Shown one piece after another: positions 1 to 7,356 of a DNA stretch of 13,049 bases (position 1 is its first letter; every line of letters starts with the position of its first letter). Below the pieces are notes generated by a model. That model was not told the origin of the DNA, made no database searches, and saw only the letters and a list, made by a program, of their open reading frames with translations. Source of the DNA: a bacterium (lineage in GTDB: Bacteria; Eremiobacterota; Eremiobacteria; Baltobacterales; Baltobacteraceae); assembly GCA_021781095.1 (NCBI GenBank), contig JAJXXM010000295.1, positions 1 to 13,049 of the forward strand, given 5' to 3'. A program made the position numbers and the translations under genes.

Positions 1-1
1 G

Positions 2-613
2 GGCTTCGATCTCGCCGTTACGCGCGCGCTCGATCGCTACCGCACCAACGCGCCCGAAACGACCTGGTTCGATGCATTCGATCTTCGAGGGGTTCCGGCA
101 AATTTTTCGGGCGTTCGCGAAGGCATGCTCATCGATCGCCGCGAGTGCGCGGCAAAGGCGCCGCCGCACGTCGTGGCATCGGTCTTTTCGCAACTCGGCG
201 GGGAGCGTGGCTGGCTCTATGGGAATTGGCTCTGGAGAGTGCGCGGCATCATGGACAGAGCGATGGGCGGCGTCGGATTGCGACGAGGCCGACGGAGCGC
301 GACCGACCTGCGTCTCGGGGATGCGGTAGATTTTTGGCGCGTCGAAGCCTACGAACCGGGACACCTGTTGCGGCTGCGAGCCGAAATGAAACTCCCGGGC
401 GAGGCCTGGCTCGAATTCGCGGCGGATGCCGTGGGCGACGGCACGACGCGCCTCACGCAGACCGCGTTCTTCGAACCGCGCGGCCTCCTCGGCCTCCTCT
501 ACTGGTATGCGGTCGCCCCGCTCCATGCGTTCATCTTCGGCGGAATGGCGAACGCGATCGCCGAGCGGGCCGAGCGAGCGGCCTCCGGCTTGCGGGAACG
601 AACGACAGGGTAA
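2..613 (+). CDS. SDR/NAD(P)H-binding protein with DUF2867-like C-terminal domain, 5' end outside window
   Basis: The reading frame is open from the first bases to the TAA at 611-613, giving 203 residues with no start in the window. It should therefore be read as the C-terminal part of a larger protein, not as a short protein starting at the internal ATG at 125. The start of the visible part (VTRALDRYRTNAPETTWFDA) and the later WLYGNWLWRVRGIMDR, LRLGDAVDFWRV, LRLRAEMKLPGEAWLEF and FEPRGLLGLLYWYAVAPLHAFIF segments match the pattern of the DUF2867 domain. In YbjT-like proteins that domain follows an NAD(P)-binding Rossmann fold. The substrate is unknown. The gene ends 27 bp before the secretin, so co-transcription is possible, but no functional link is evident. 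Confidence 0.75.
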   Translation, partial: GFDLAVTRALDRYRTNAPETTWFDAFDLRGVPANFSGVREGMLIDRRECAAKAPPHVVASVFSQLGGERGWLYGNWLWRVRGIMDRAMGGVGLRRGRRSATDLRLGDAVDFWRVEAYEPGHLLRLRAEMKLPGEAWLEFAADAVGDGTTRLTQTAFFEPRGLLGLLYWYAVAPLHAFIFGGMANAIAERAERAASGLRERTTG

Positions 614-640
614 ACCACGCACTCTCGCCAAGGTGCGCCC

Positions 641-2200
641 ATGCGTCGCTTCATTGCCCTCTTTGCGGCTTCGTTCTTTTTATGCTCGCTCGCGTTGCCG
701 ATTCACCCGGCGCTCGCGCGAGAAACGCAACTCGTCGCGTATAACGAGACGCCCGCCGCCGACGGCAGCGTGCAACTGATCCTCGATTTCGATAGCTTCG
801 CGCCCTCGTCGCAGGTCGTTCACGCAAAGCGCAACGACGTGAAAGTGTTGCTTTTCGGCGTCGAGCGCGGCAAACGATTACCCGGCGTCTTCGATCCCGC
901 CGGCGAAATCGTCTCGGCGAAGATCGCACCCTTCGCCGGGGTCGGCCTGCTCGTCGATATTCGCCTCAAGAACGATGTCGTTCCGCGCGTCGATACCGTA
1001 GGATCGCGCATCGTCGTGCATATTCCCGCATACCGCAGCGACCAAGAAGCGCATCTGCCCGGCCCGGTTACGACCTCTGCCGAAGGCATCAAGATCATCC
1101 CGCTTTCGTACGCCGACGTCAGCGAAGTCGCCGGGCTCATCAAGAGCGGCGTCACCGTCCCATCGGTCGATAACTTCCGCGCGCAGTCACCATTCGCACA
1201 GCCGACGCCGAGTTCGTCGATGTCGTCGAGCTCCTCGTATTCATCCAACACCCCGGCCGCCCCAAGCTACGTCACGTTACCGACCTACGCGCTCCTTCCG
1301 AAGGACCTGCCGCAGGGCGTGTATATCAACGATAACGTAAGCGTCGATCGCCGATTGAACGCGGTGATTTTGCGCGGTACTCCGAGCGAAATCGCGCCAT
1401 ACGAACGGTTAATTCGCCTCGTCGATACACCGCAACGCAGCGTGCTCTTCCAAACCCAGATCGTCGAACTCACCCAAACCGGCCAATACGATCTCGGCAT
1501 CGACTATTCGCCGAGCGGGCACCTCGCAACGGCGACCTTCAATGCGGGGACGCTTCCGGGCGCCGTCAGTGGAAACGGCAAACCCACCTCCGGCGTCGCC
1601 CTCTCCGCACAGCTACAAGCGCTCCAACAGCAAGGCCAAGCGAAGATTCTCGCGCAACCGCGCATTCTCGCACTCGACAATCGGATGGCGGCGATCCTCT
1701 CGGGCGAGGCCGTGCCGATTTTCACCTCGGTCGTCGTTCCCTCCGGCGGCACGACCATCGTGCAGCAGCAACTTCAATATATCAACGTCGGCGTCAGCCT
1801 CGAGATTCTGCCGCGCATCGCCGAGGACGGCGAGGTTACGGCCGATATTTTCTCGGAAGTCTCGAGCATTTTGAGTTACGTGCAGACCGCGCCGCGCATT
1901 GCGGTGCGCCAGGAACTGACCGCCGCGACGGTCCGAGACGGCCAGTCAGTGATCATCGGCGGCCTTCTGCAAGACCAGGAGATCAAAACGCTGAGCAAGG
2001 TTCCGGGGCTCGGCGACATACCGATCCTCGGCGCCTTTTTCCGCCAAGTCAACAAAACGAGTCAGAAGACCAACCTGTACTTGGTCATCACTCCACACGT
2101 GCTATCGAAGAGCTTCCACTCGCTCGATCAACAGAAGCCATCGTCGGCGAATCCGACGACACCGCCGGCGCCGACAACCTCGCCAACGCCAAAGCCCTAG
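641..2200 (+). CDS. Secretin (GspD/PilQ-type outer-membrane channel protein)
   Basis: The 519-residue protein has a signal peptide (residues 1-27, cleavage near ALA-RE). Residues 28-130 form a beta-rich N-terminal region resembling an AMIN-type domain. A small N-domain half follows (150-175), interrupted by a Ser-rich linker (183-203), then a second N-domain part (YINDNVSVDRRLNAVILRGT, 228-247). The secretin core spans about 268-490, with AKILAQPRILALDN, AVPIF, INVGVSLEILPRI, DGQSVIIGGLL and the signature VPGLGDIPILGAFF (454-467), ending in TNLYLVITPHVL. The tail after 495 is Pro/Thr-rich. Secretins form oligomeric channels in the outer membrane for type II secretion, type IV pili or related machines. 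At 519 residues this one is short. None of the usual pilus or secretion partner genes lies beside it in the window. The start is chosen for its signal peptide and the AAGGTG at 630-635. Confidence 0.93.
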   Translation: MRRFIALFAASFFLCSLALPIHPALARETQLVAYNETPAADGSVQLILDFDSFAPSSQVVHAKRNDVKVLLFGVERGKRLPGVFDPAGEIVSAKIAPFAGVGLLVDIRLKNDVVPRVDTVGSRIVVHIPAYRSDQEAHLPGPVTTSAEGIKIIPLSYADVSEVAGLIKSGVTVPSVDNFRAQSPFAQPTPSSSMSSSSSYSSNTPAAPSYVTLPTYALLPKDLPQGVYINDNVSVDRRLNAVILRGTPSEIAPYERLIRLVDTPQRSVLFQTQIVELTQTGQYDLGIDYSPSGHLATATFNAGTLPGAVSGNGKPTSGVALSAQLQALQQQGQAKILAQPRILALDNRMAAILSGEAVPIFTSVVVPSGGTTIVQQQLQYINVGVSLEILPRIAEDGEVTADIFSEVSSILSYVQTAPRIAVRQELTAATVRDGQSVIIGGLLQDQEIKTLSKVPGLGDIPILGAFFRQVNKTSQKTNLYLVITPHVLSKSFHSLDQQKPSSANPTTPPAPTTSPTPKP

Positions 2201-2214
2201 CGGAGGATATTTGA

Positions 2215-2601
2215 ATGAAACGCCTCGTTCGAATTTGTGCAGTAACCGCGATTTTTTTGAGCCTCGCCGCCCATTCCGCATCGGCGGAATTTCTCTCCCA
2301 CCGGTTCGTAGTATGGAACGACACAACGCACTGCTTTACGATGACCGTCCAACAGCGCGACCAGAAGAAACCGGCGACATTCGATAGCGTACGGCCGGGA
2401 GCGCGCTTCGACCAGATTTTGCATTACGATCGCGCCGTTCACGACTGGTTCTTGGAATGGACGATCTGGAAGTGCGCAGCGAACGGCTCGCCGATCGCCC
2501 CGATTTATACGGGTTTCACCATCGACAAAAACCCGAACAGCATCTCCTATTATGTCGTAACGCCTGTAGGCTCCGCCTTCCAAATGACCCGCAAAAATTA
2601 G
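2215..2601 (+). CDS. Small exported protein of unknown function
   Basis: The product is 128 residues with a clear signal peptide (MKRLVRICAVTAIFLSLAAHSASA, cleavage near residue 24 or 25). The mature part of about 104 residues has no recognised domain. It has many aromatic residues and two cysteines (in THCF and WKCA) that could form a disulphide after export. The fold looks beta-rich: short alternating hydrophobic stretches with HRFVVWND, FLEWTIWK, PIYTGFTI and SYYVVTPV. A strong ribosome binding site, GGAGG at 2202-2206, sits 8 bases before the ATG. The gene follows the secretin stop after 14 bp, so the two are almost certainly one transcript. An accessory periplasmic or surface role linked to the secretin is an inference from position only. 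Confidence 0.8.
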   Translation: MKRLVRICAVTAIFLSLAAHSASAEFLSHRFVVWNDTTHCFTMTVQQRDQKKPATFDSVRPGARFDQILHYDRAVHDWFLEWTIWKCAANGSPIAPIYTGFTIDKNPNSISYYVVTPVGSAFQMTRKN

Positions 2602-2623
2602 TGCCTCCGTTTCGGGCGCTCCG

Positions 2624-3856
2624 ATGCACGTTTTGATCTACTGCGTCGGCAGCGCCGGGGATGTCTACCCGTTCATCGCAATCGGCGAATCGTTGCGCCG
2701 GCGCGGGCACGACGTCGAGGTGCTAACGAGCGCACAATTTCGCGAGAAGGTGGAAGGCGCCGGGCTTGGCTTCATCGAGGCCGGCAGCAGGGAGCAATAC
2801 GAAGAGGTTCTTCAAAACCCCGACCTCTGGCACCCGAGAAAGGGGGCCGGCGTCGTTCTGCGACTTTTCAGCGATGGTTGGCCCTTAGCGTACGCGTTTC
2901 TCGTCAACTGCGTTCGGCCGAACGAGACGGTGATCGTTACGAGTACGTTGGGAATGGCCGCGCGGCTGTTGCAAGAAAAGTTGGGAACGAAACTCGTTAC
3001 GGTGCATTTGCAGCCCTCTTCCCTGCTTTCGGCGACCGACCCGGGAGCGCTCGCAGCGTTGCCGTGGGCAAAATACCTGCCGCTCTGGGCGCGGCGCGCG
3101 CTGATCGCCTCGATCGACCGCGGCATGAGCTTGTTGCTTTGCCCGAAACTCAATGCATTTCGCGCCACGATCGCGCTGCCGCCCGTCCGAAGCATCCGGC
3201 GATGGATGAATTCGCCGGAGCGCGTCATCGGTGCGTTCCCGGCATGGTACGGGGCGCCGCAACGCGATTGGCCTCCAAACGCCGCATGCGCGACGTTTCC
3301 ACGCTTGCCCGCCGCACCCGACGAGCAGCTTTCCGACGCGTTGCGCGCGTTTTTGGAGGCCGGAGCACCGCCGATTGCCTTTACGCCCGGCTCCGCCCAC
3401 GCTCACGGGCGTTTGTTTTTCGAACGCGCCCTTGCGGCAACCGAAAGGCTCGGAATGCGCGCGGTGTTCGTCACGCGCTATCGCGATCAAGTGCCCGATA
3501 CGTTGCCTTCGTGGATCCATTACGAGCCCTACGTTGCGTACGACGTGCTCGCGCCTCGCGTTGCGGCGTTCGTCCATCACGGTGGAATCGGAACGAGCGC
3601 AACGGTGCTTGCCGCCGGCACGCCGCAATTGATAACGCCGTTCACGTTCGACCAGCCCGATAACGCCGCGCGGCTCAAAGCGCTCGGCGTCGCCGAAAGC
3701 GTCGCTCCAAAAGCTTCGGCGAAGCGCTGGGCGCGCGCGCTCGCGACGCTCTTGAACGATCCGGCGGTCGCGAACGCCTGCCGGGAGATCGCAGCACGAA
3801 TGGCCGCCGAGGAACCCGGCGGCGAACAAATCGCCACGTTGATAGAGCGACTGTAA
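2624..3856 (+). CDS. GT1/UGT-like (GT-B fold) glycosyltransferase
   Basis: The 410-residue protein has two-domain GT-B architecture. The N-terminal acceptor domain opens with HVLIYCVGSAGDVYPF (residues 2-17), the G-S-x-G-D-V-x-P hallmark of the bacterial and fungal sterol or macrolide glucosyltransferase branch. The C-terminal donor domain has IAFTPGSAHAH (251-261), FVHHGGIGTSATVLAAGTPQ (317-336) and the nucleotide-sugar-contacting PFTFDQPDNAARL (339-351). It would move a sugar from an NDP-sugar to a small lipophilic or lipid acceptor in the cytoplasm or at the inner membrane face. Donor and acceptor cannot be told from sequence. No signal peptide is present. Length fits the family. No strong Shine-Dalgarno is visible before the ATG. 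The gap to the preceding gene is 22 bp, so it may belong to the same operon. Confidence 0.9.
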   Translation: MHVLIYCVGSAGDVYPFIAIGESLRRRGHDVEVLTSAQFREKVEGAGLGFIEAGSREQYEEVLQNPDLWHPRKGAGVVLRLFSDGWPLAYAFLVNCVRPNETVIVTSTLGMAARLLQEKLGTKLVTVHLQPSSLLSATDPGALAALPWAKYLPLWARRALIASIDRGMSLLLCPKLNAFRATIALPPVRSIRRWMNSPERVIGAFPAWYGAPQRDWPPNAACATFPRLPAAPDEQLSDALRAFLEAGAPPIAFTPGSAHAHGRLFFERALAATERLGMRAVFVTRYRDQVPDTLPSWIHYEPYVAYDVLAPRVAAFVHHGGIGTSATVLAAGTPQLITPFTFDQPDNAARLKALGVAESVAPKASAKRWARALATLLNDPAVANACREIAARMAAEEPGGEQIATLIERL

Positions 3857-4004
3857 GTGCCGGCACCATCGGGAGAGGCTCGTCGTGGTCGATCGGTTCC
3901 GTGTATTCTTATGGAAATCTGTGATCCCTCACATGAAAGGACAGAATTCTCCCGCTTATCCTGGGTGCCTCACTCTCCAGCGATCGCATGAAGGAGCCCG
4001 CACG

Positions 4005-5063
4005 ATGAACCGCCGACAGCCACTTCTCGCCGCCTGTGCGGCACTCGCACTGGCCCTCGCCGCTTGCGGTGGGGGTGGCGGGTCGAGCGGCTCCAGCACC
4101 ATTCCCGGGACGAGCGCCGGCGCGACCTCCGCACCGACGACGAGCCCGACCTCGACGCCGACGACGAATCCCACCGCCACGCCGACGACGAGCCCGACGG
4201 CGACGCCAATCACCTCCGTATCGGCGAGCTATACATGCCCCTCGGCGACGACGTCGTCGGGAGCGCTTGATTGCACGAAATTACCGATCGGCGATCTCAA
4301 ATATTCTACCAGCGGACCTTCGCAGGGCGAGGTCTACCTCTGCAACGCCCCGAGCGGAACCCCGCCGAGCGAGAACGTCCCATGGATCGATCGCACGACC
4401 AACACGTGGGACATGCTGACCAAGCTCGTCGTCGAGGGGAGTAACACGTTCACCGGCCAGTTCAGCGTCACCGTGAATGGCGCGACGCGGAGCATCGCCG
4501 GCGACGATCTCCCGACGACCTATTGGCCCGTCGGCACCTATCCAATTTCAAAGAGCGACCCCGCGTATCAGTACGACGGAAATCCGAACTCCGTCATCGC
4601 GCAGAACTTCAGTTTCAGCGTCCCCACCGATCCCACGGAGGCGACGACGCCCGGTTGCCTGACCGGTGGACCGGTCGCGGTGACGGTGACCGGCGTCGAG
4701 GTCTACGATGCATTCGACGCAGCCGGATACGATGCGAACGCTAATGAAGAGCAGGACGATTGTCACGGACACCCCGATGGCAGCGATACCTATCACATCC
4801 ACGGATTTCTCCAGGATTGCGTTCCCGACGCAGGATCGCCGACGCAAAATTCGTCGTTGTTGGGATATGCAGCCGACGGATTCGGGATCTACGGCCCGTG
4901 GTATAACGGCAAGATTCTCACGAGCGCCGATCTCGACGAATGCCACGGCACGACGAGCCCGGTGATGTGGGACGGAAAACTCGTGACGATGTATCACTAC
5001 GTTTCGACGTACGATTTTCCATACACGCTCGCGTGTTATCGCGGAGCAGCCGTGCGCATCTAG
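4005..5063 (+). CDS. YHYH-domain lipoprotein with Thr/Pro-rich tandem-repeat linker
   Basis: An in-frame ATG exists at 3885, but the start at 4005 is preferred. It has AAGGAG at 3991-3996, 8 bases upstream, and begins a lipoprotein signal (MNRRQPLLAACAALALALAAC, lipobox LAAC, lipidated Cys21). The 352-residue product continues with a Gly/Ser stretch and a Thr/Pro linker built from a repeated 8-residue unit. The globular part from about residue 70 contains DDCHGHPDG (251-259), YHIH (263-266) and GYAADGFGIYG (287-297), the hallmarks of the YHYH domain. His, Asp and Cys clustering suggests metal binding or disulphides, but the molecular role of this family is not established. The protein should be anchored to the membrane facing the periplasm or cell surface. 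It has its own 148-bp leader region and appears to be a separate transcription unit. Confidence 0.88.
   Translation: MNRRQPLLAACAALALALAACGGGGGSSGSSTIPGTSAGATSAPTTSPTSTPTTNPTATPTTSPTATPITSVSASYTCPSATTSSGALDCTKLPIGDLKYSTSGPSQGEVYLCNAPSGTPPSENVPWIDRTTNTWDMLTKLVVEGSNTFTGQFSVTVNGATRSIAGDDLPTTYWPVGTYPISKSDPAYQYDGNPNSVIAQNFSFSVPTDPTEATTPGCLTGGPVAVTVTGVEVYDAFDAAGYDANANEEQDDCHGHPDGSDTYHIHGFLQDCVPDAGSPTQNSSLLGYAADGFGIYGPWYNGKILTSADLDECHGTTSPVMWDGKLVTMYHYVSTYDFPYTLACYRGAAVRI
4137..4208 (+). repeat. Three tandem 24-bp units encoding an 8-residue Thr/Pro repeat
   Basis: Three consecutive 24-base units (4137-4160, 4161-4184, 4185-4208) encode TTSPTSTP, TTNPTATP and TTSPTATP. They form the linker between the lipidated Cys and the YHYH domain of the lipoprotein. 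The unit is a multiple of three, so copy-number change would lengthen or shorten the linker without breaking the frame. Confidence 0.9.
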
Positions 5064-5206
5064 GACATTGCTACAACACGTCCCATGCGATTGCGCGCCA
5101 TGCGCAGGACGATCGTTATCGTCGAGTGCGCCGCGGCGTGCGAAACACTGCTCGGCTTCCCGTAGCAAGCCATCTTGCCGTCCTCGGCCCAGAGCCTGAA
5201 CCAGAG

Positions 5207-5338
5207 ATGCCGCCAGATCTTCGCGCCGCGTTTGCAACGCTTCCCCCGGAGGCGAAGGCGCTCTGGGCGGATTTCACCCAACGTGCGCGGCTGGTGCCGA
5301 CGACCCATCGGGAATCGCCGCGTGAGCCAGCATACTGA
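5207..5338 (+). pseudogene. Possible fragment of a YdeI/OmdA-like protein
   Basis: In the 306-bp gap between the lipoprotein and the patatin gene, one frame from an ATG at 5207 encodes MPPDLRAAFATLPPEAKALW followed by ADFTQRARL, then loses recognisable sequence and stops at 5336-5338. The visible stretch resembles the helical C-terminal part of YdeI/OmpD-associated proteins, in which a PxDLxxAL...ALWxxLTPxAR pattern precedes a conserved Trp-rich segment that is missing here. It could be a decayed gene end or a chance open frame. Only the resemblance of about 30 residues supports it. I see nothing else in 5064-5369. Confidence 0.25.
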
Positions 5339-5369
5339 ATCGGGCGCTTGGATCCGGTACGCTGCCGCT

Positions 5370-6398
5370 ATGAAAGCGCTGGTTTTAAGTGGCGGCGGCG
5401 CGCGCGGTGCCTACGAAGCCGGCGTCGCCGTGGAACTGCTTCGCACCCACGACTACGATATCGTCTGCGGGAGTTCGATCGGGGCTATTAACGCGGCCTT
5501 CGTCGCCGCCTTACGCCCCGACCGACTCGCCGCCTTCTGGCGCGAGGTGCTTCCGTCGCGTGCCCCGATCTTGCTACCGCACGTCCCGCGCCTGCGCCAC
5601 ATGCTCGCCGAGATCGGCGACATCGGTCGCGGCTCGCCATGGGCAAACGCCATGCGGATGCTCCACGCAATCTCCGATGTTCGCTCGCTGGGATTATTCG
5701 GCCGGCGACACAATGCAGCACCGAATTCTCGACTCGCCACGCTCGCACGGGAGCTCGGCGAACTCGTCGACCTCCCGTCGGTGAAGCGCCGTCTGCTCGT
5801 TAGCGCGACGAACGTAACCTACGGCCTTCCCGCCACATTCTACGCCGCCTGCGATCCCGAGACGTTCGCAACGCCCGATCATCGCGCCGAACGCCGCTCG
5901 GCCATGGAATGGCGAGCGCTCGACAACGAGTTTTTTGCGTGGGCGATCCTCGCATCTGCAGCGCTGCCCGGCCTGTTCGCGCCGATCGAACTCGCCTCGG
6001 ACTTTGGCCAGTGCCGATACGCCGATGGATCGCTCGTTCATAACTCGCCGATCGGGCTGGCCATCGACGCCGGGGCGACCGATATCACGGTGGTCTCCGT
6101 ATACCCGATCGCCGCCGTGCACGGGAGCTGCCCCGAACACGATATCGGCCGCATGGCTTGCGCCGTTTTCATCCTTTGGCAGCAACGCGTGCTCGATTAC
6201 GAACTGCGACTCGTCGAGAGCACGAACGCGCTCGTCCGTTCCGGAGCGCTGCCTGAACGAAAGGAGATACGCGTGCGCTCGATTCGCCCGGAGTATCCGC
6301 TCGCCGTTGACCTGCTGGGGTTCGATGATTTCGCGGGGATTGAAGCCACGTATCAGCAAGGCGTGCGCGATGCGCAAAAGGAGCCGGTGACCCTATGA
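5370..6398 (+). CDS. Patatin-like phospholipase
   Basis: The 342-residue protein starts exactly where the family starts: MKALVLSGGGARGAYEAGVA, with the oxyanion-hole motif GGGARG at residues 8-13. The frame runs open further upstream, but that sequence is Arg-rich and unlike a protein. The nucleophile elbow GSSIG (34-38, Ser36) and the catalytic Asp in YADGSLVHNSPIG (Asp219) complete the Ser-Asp dyad. The DG[G/A] motif is DGS here, a conservative change. Such enzymes hydrolyse acyl esters of phospholipids or neutral lipids, usually at membranes. Length fits the compact bacterial class (RssA/YchK-like), with an extra C-terminal segment (about 255-342) of unknown role. No Shine-Dalgarno is obvious. 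The stop overlaps the next start (ATGA), implying translational coupling. Confidence 0.9.
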   Translation: MKALVLSGGGARGAYEAGVAVELLRTHDYDIVCGSSIGAINAAFVAALRPDRLAAFWREVLPSRAPILLPHVPRLRHMLAEIGDIGRGSPWANAMRMLHAISDVRSLGLFGRRHNAAPNSRLATLARELGELVDLPSVKRRLLVSATNVTYGLPATFYAACDPETFATPDHRAERRSAMEWRALDNEFFAWAILASAALPGLFAPIELASDFGQCRYADGSLVHNSPIGLAIDAGATDITVVSVYPIAAVHGSCPEHDIGRMACAVFILWQQRVLDYELRLVESTNALVRSGALPERKEIRVRSIRPEYPLAVDLLGFDDFAGIEATYQQGVRDAQKEPVTL

Positions 6399-6601
6399 GC
6401 GGCTTCACGTCGCGAGGCCGGATGCCCGCCCCGACCACGGAGAAAGTGAGGGCCGCCTTTGGGAAGGCTGCCCTCACTTCGCTGATCGTCGGCACGCTGC
6501 TTGGAGGTGTGAATGGAAGCTTTCATCCATTCAATCTCCGCAACGTCGCCTTGAATTATCTCATTCCGCTCGCCGTAGCGCTGGTTTCGCGCCTCTATTA
6601 G
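6395..6601 (+). CDS. Small two-helix membrane protein, NrtS-like (nitrate/nitrite transporter NrtS family resemblance)
   Basis: The 68-residue product overlaps the patatin stop by four bases (ATGA at 6395-6398), so it is probably translated by coupling. After a polar N-terminus (1-23) come two hydrophobic segments (about 25-39 and 51-66). The KAALTSLIVGTLLGGVN ... NVALNYLIPLAVALVS pattern resembles the small NrtS family, which has VGTxLxxIN followed by a TYLVP-like second helix. That assignment is by pattern memory only. The gene contains a 16-bp hairpin in its coding sequence (6444-6479) and ends 1 bp before the stop of the convergent neighbour. No ammonium or nitrate genes lie nearby to support a transport role. 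Confidence 0.6.
   Translation: MSGFTSRGRMPAPTTEKVRAAFGKAALTSLIVGTLLGGVNGSFHPFNLRNVALNYLIPLAVALVSRLY
6444..6479. repeat. Near-perfect 16-bp inverted repeat inside the NrtS-like gene
   Basis: AAGTGAGGGCCGCCTT (6444-6459) pairs with AAGGCTGCCCTCACTT (6464-6479). There is one mismatch (6454 C against 6469 T) and a four-base loop. Because of the palindrome both strands encode nearly the same peptide there (VRAAFGKAALT on the plus strand, VRAAFPKAALT on the minus strand). In RNA it would be a very stable hairpin within the coding region. No T-run follows, so it is not a canonical terminator. Confidence 0.85.
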
Positions 6602-6602
6602 A

Positions 6603-7067
6603 TCAAGCCGACTTCGGCACGTGCGCCAAAGCGCGACGCGCGAGCGCGCCGAGAACCAGGCCGAAGATGAGGTGCGTCATCGCCGCGAGCCAGGCAGGCT
6701 CGTGGCCCGCGAGAATGCGCGCCGTCGGCAGCACGATGGGAATGAGGTAGAGATTGACCAGATCGAGCACGATGCCGAATGCAATGCCGGTCGTGAGCGT
6801 CTCGCGCGTCACGTTATTGACCACGAAGGCATAGACGAGTCCGAACATCGCCGAGAGCATCATGTGCAACATGAGACCAAGCAAAATAACGCCGGCCCCC
6901 GGGGACATGGCCGCCGCCGGGCCGAGGAGAAGAGCGCCGATCATGGCGGGCATGGCCCACAGACCCATGCCGAGGGCGGCCGTCGCCATCATCGCCACCA
7001 TCGCCATGACCAATCCGGCGATGACGCCATACATAGCCCCTTCGAGATAGCGAACATGAGGTTTCAT
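6603..7067 (-). CDS. Small polytopic membrane protein of unknown function
   Basis: The 154-residue product is dominated by hydrophobic segments (about 13-31, 39-55, 60-84, 93-115 and 125-143), giving four or five membrane spans rich in Met, Gly and Ala. A short basic C-terminus (ARRALAHVPKSA) follows. The sequence YGVIAGLVMAMVAMMATAA and the closing THLIFGLVLGALARR resemble small YagU/DUF1440- or DUF6789-like membrane proteins, but I cannot assign a family. The start is placed at 7067, with AAAGGA 10-15 bases upstream, rather than at an in-frame ATG at 7106 that has no ribosome binding site. It converges on the NrtS-like gene with a 1-bp gap. A promoter and a palindrome lie upstream, next to a decayed TetR-type gene that may once have controlled it. 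Confidence 0.7.
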   Translation of the reverse strand: MKPHVRYLEGAMYGVIAGLVMAMVAMMATAALGMGLWAMPAMIGALLLGPAAAMSPGAGVILLGLMLHMMLSAMFGLVYAFVVNNVTRETLTTGIAFGIVLDLVNLYLIPIVLPTARILAGHEPAWLAAMTHLIFGLVLGALARRALAHVPKSA

Positions 7068-7104
7068 AGGGAAAGTTCCTTTCGTACGGAGGTGGAGTGC
7101 CTCC

Positions 7105-7110
7105 ATTATC
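7105..7110 (-). promoter_or_regulatory. Candidate -10 box (GATAAT) for the small membrane protein gene
   Basis: On the minus strand GATAAT lies 37 bases before the ATG at 7067, a good sigma70-like -10 match giving a leader of about 30 bases. The -35 region is poor (TGCGCC at 17-bp spacing), so activity would be weak or activator-dependent. Confidence 0.35.
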
Positions 7111-7133
7111 GGGGCGGTGGCTTTGGGGGCGCA

Positions 7134-7147
7134 GTAAGTAGGCTTAC
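7134..7147. promoter_or_regulatory. Operator-like palindrome GTAAG-N4-CTTAC
   Basis: GTAAGTAGGCTTAC is a perfect 5-bp inverted repeat with a 4-bp centre. It sits just upstream of the candidate promoter of the small membrane protein gene, in the gap before the TetR-type remnant. TetR-family operators are short palindromes of this kind placed between divergent genes. Assignment to this TetR is an inference. Confidence 0.35.
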
Positions 7148-7356
7148 AGTCGAACGGGCCGCACGCCGTGCTACACTGCCTCCATGAGCGACGAAGAAGT
7201 ACAAGCGTGCGGTTGCCCGCCGAATTATTGACTCCTTACCTGTCCGACATGTATGCCGGAGAAGCCCGACGCCGACGATGCGCAGGAACGCGCTTGAGTT
7301 GTTACGGCGAGGGCGCGGGACTCGGAACCGAGAGTCCTTCGGTGTGAATCGTATGA

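Noticed and set aside
2885..3829. Long minus-strand open frame (314 codons) opposite the glycosyltransferase
   Set aside because: Arg-rich translation without any motif, lying entirely antisense to a confidently recognised gene; a product of high GC.
3885..4004. In-frame upstream start for the YHYH lipoprotein
   Set aside because: It would bury the lipobox signal 40 residues inside and has no ribosome binding site, whereas 4005 has AAGGAG at ideal spacing and starts a textbook lipoprotein signal.
6621..7187. Plus-strand open frame (188 codons) opposite the small membrane protein
   Set aside because: Arg/His/Glu-rich antisense of a hydrophobic gene; no domain and no ribosome binding site.
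7184..7231. Tiny frame MSDEEVQACGCPPNY
   Set aside because: Only 15 codons with a Cys-Gly-Cys motif but no Shine-Dalgarno and no known counterpart; it could be a leader peptide, but nothing supports it.
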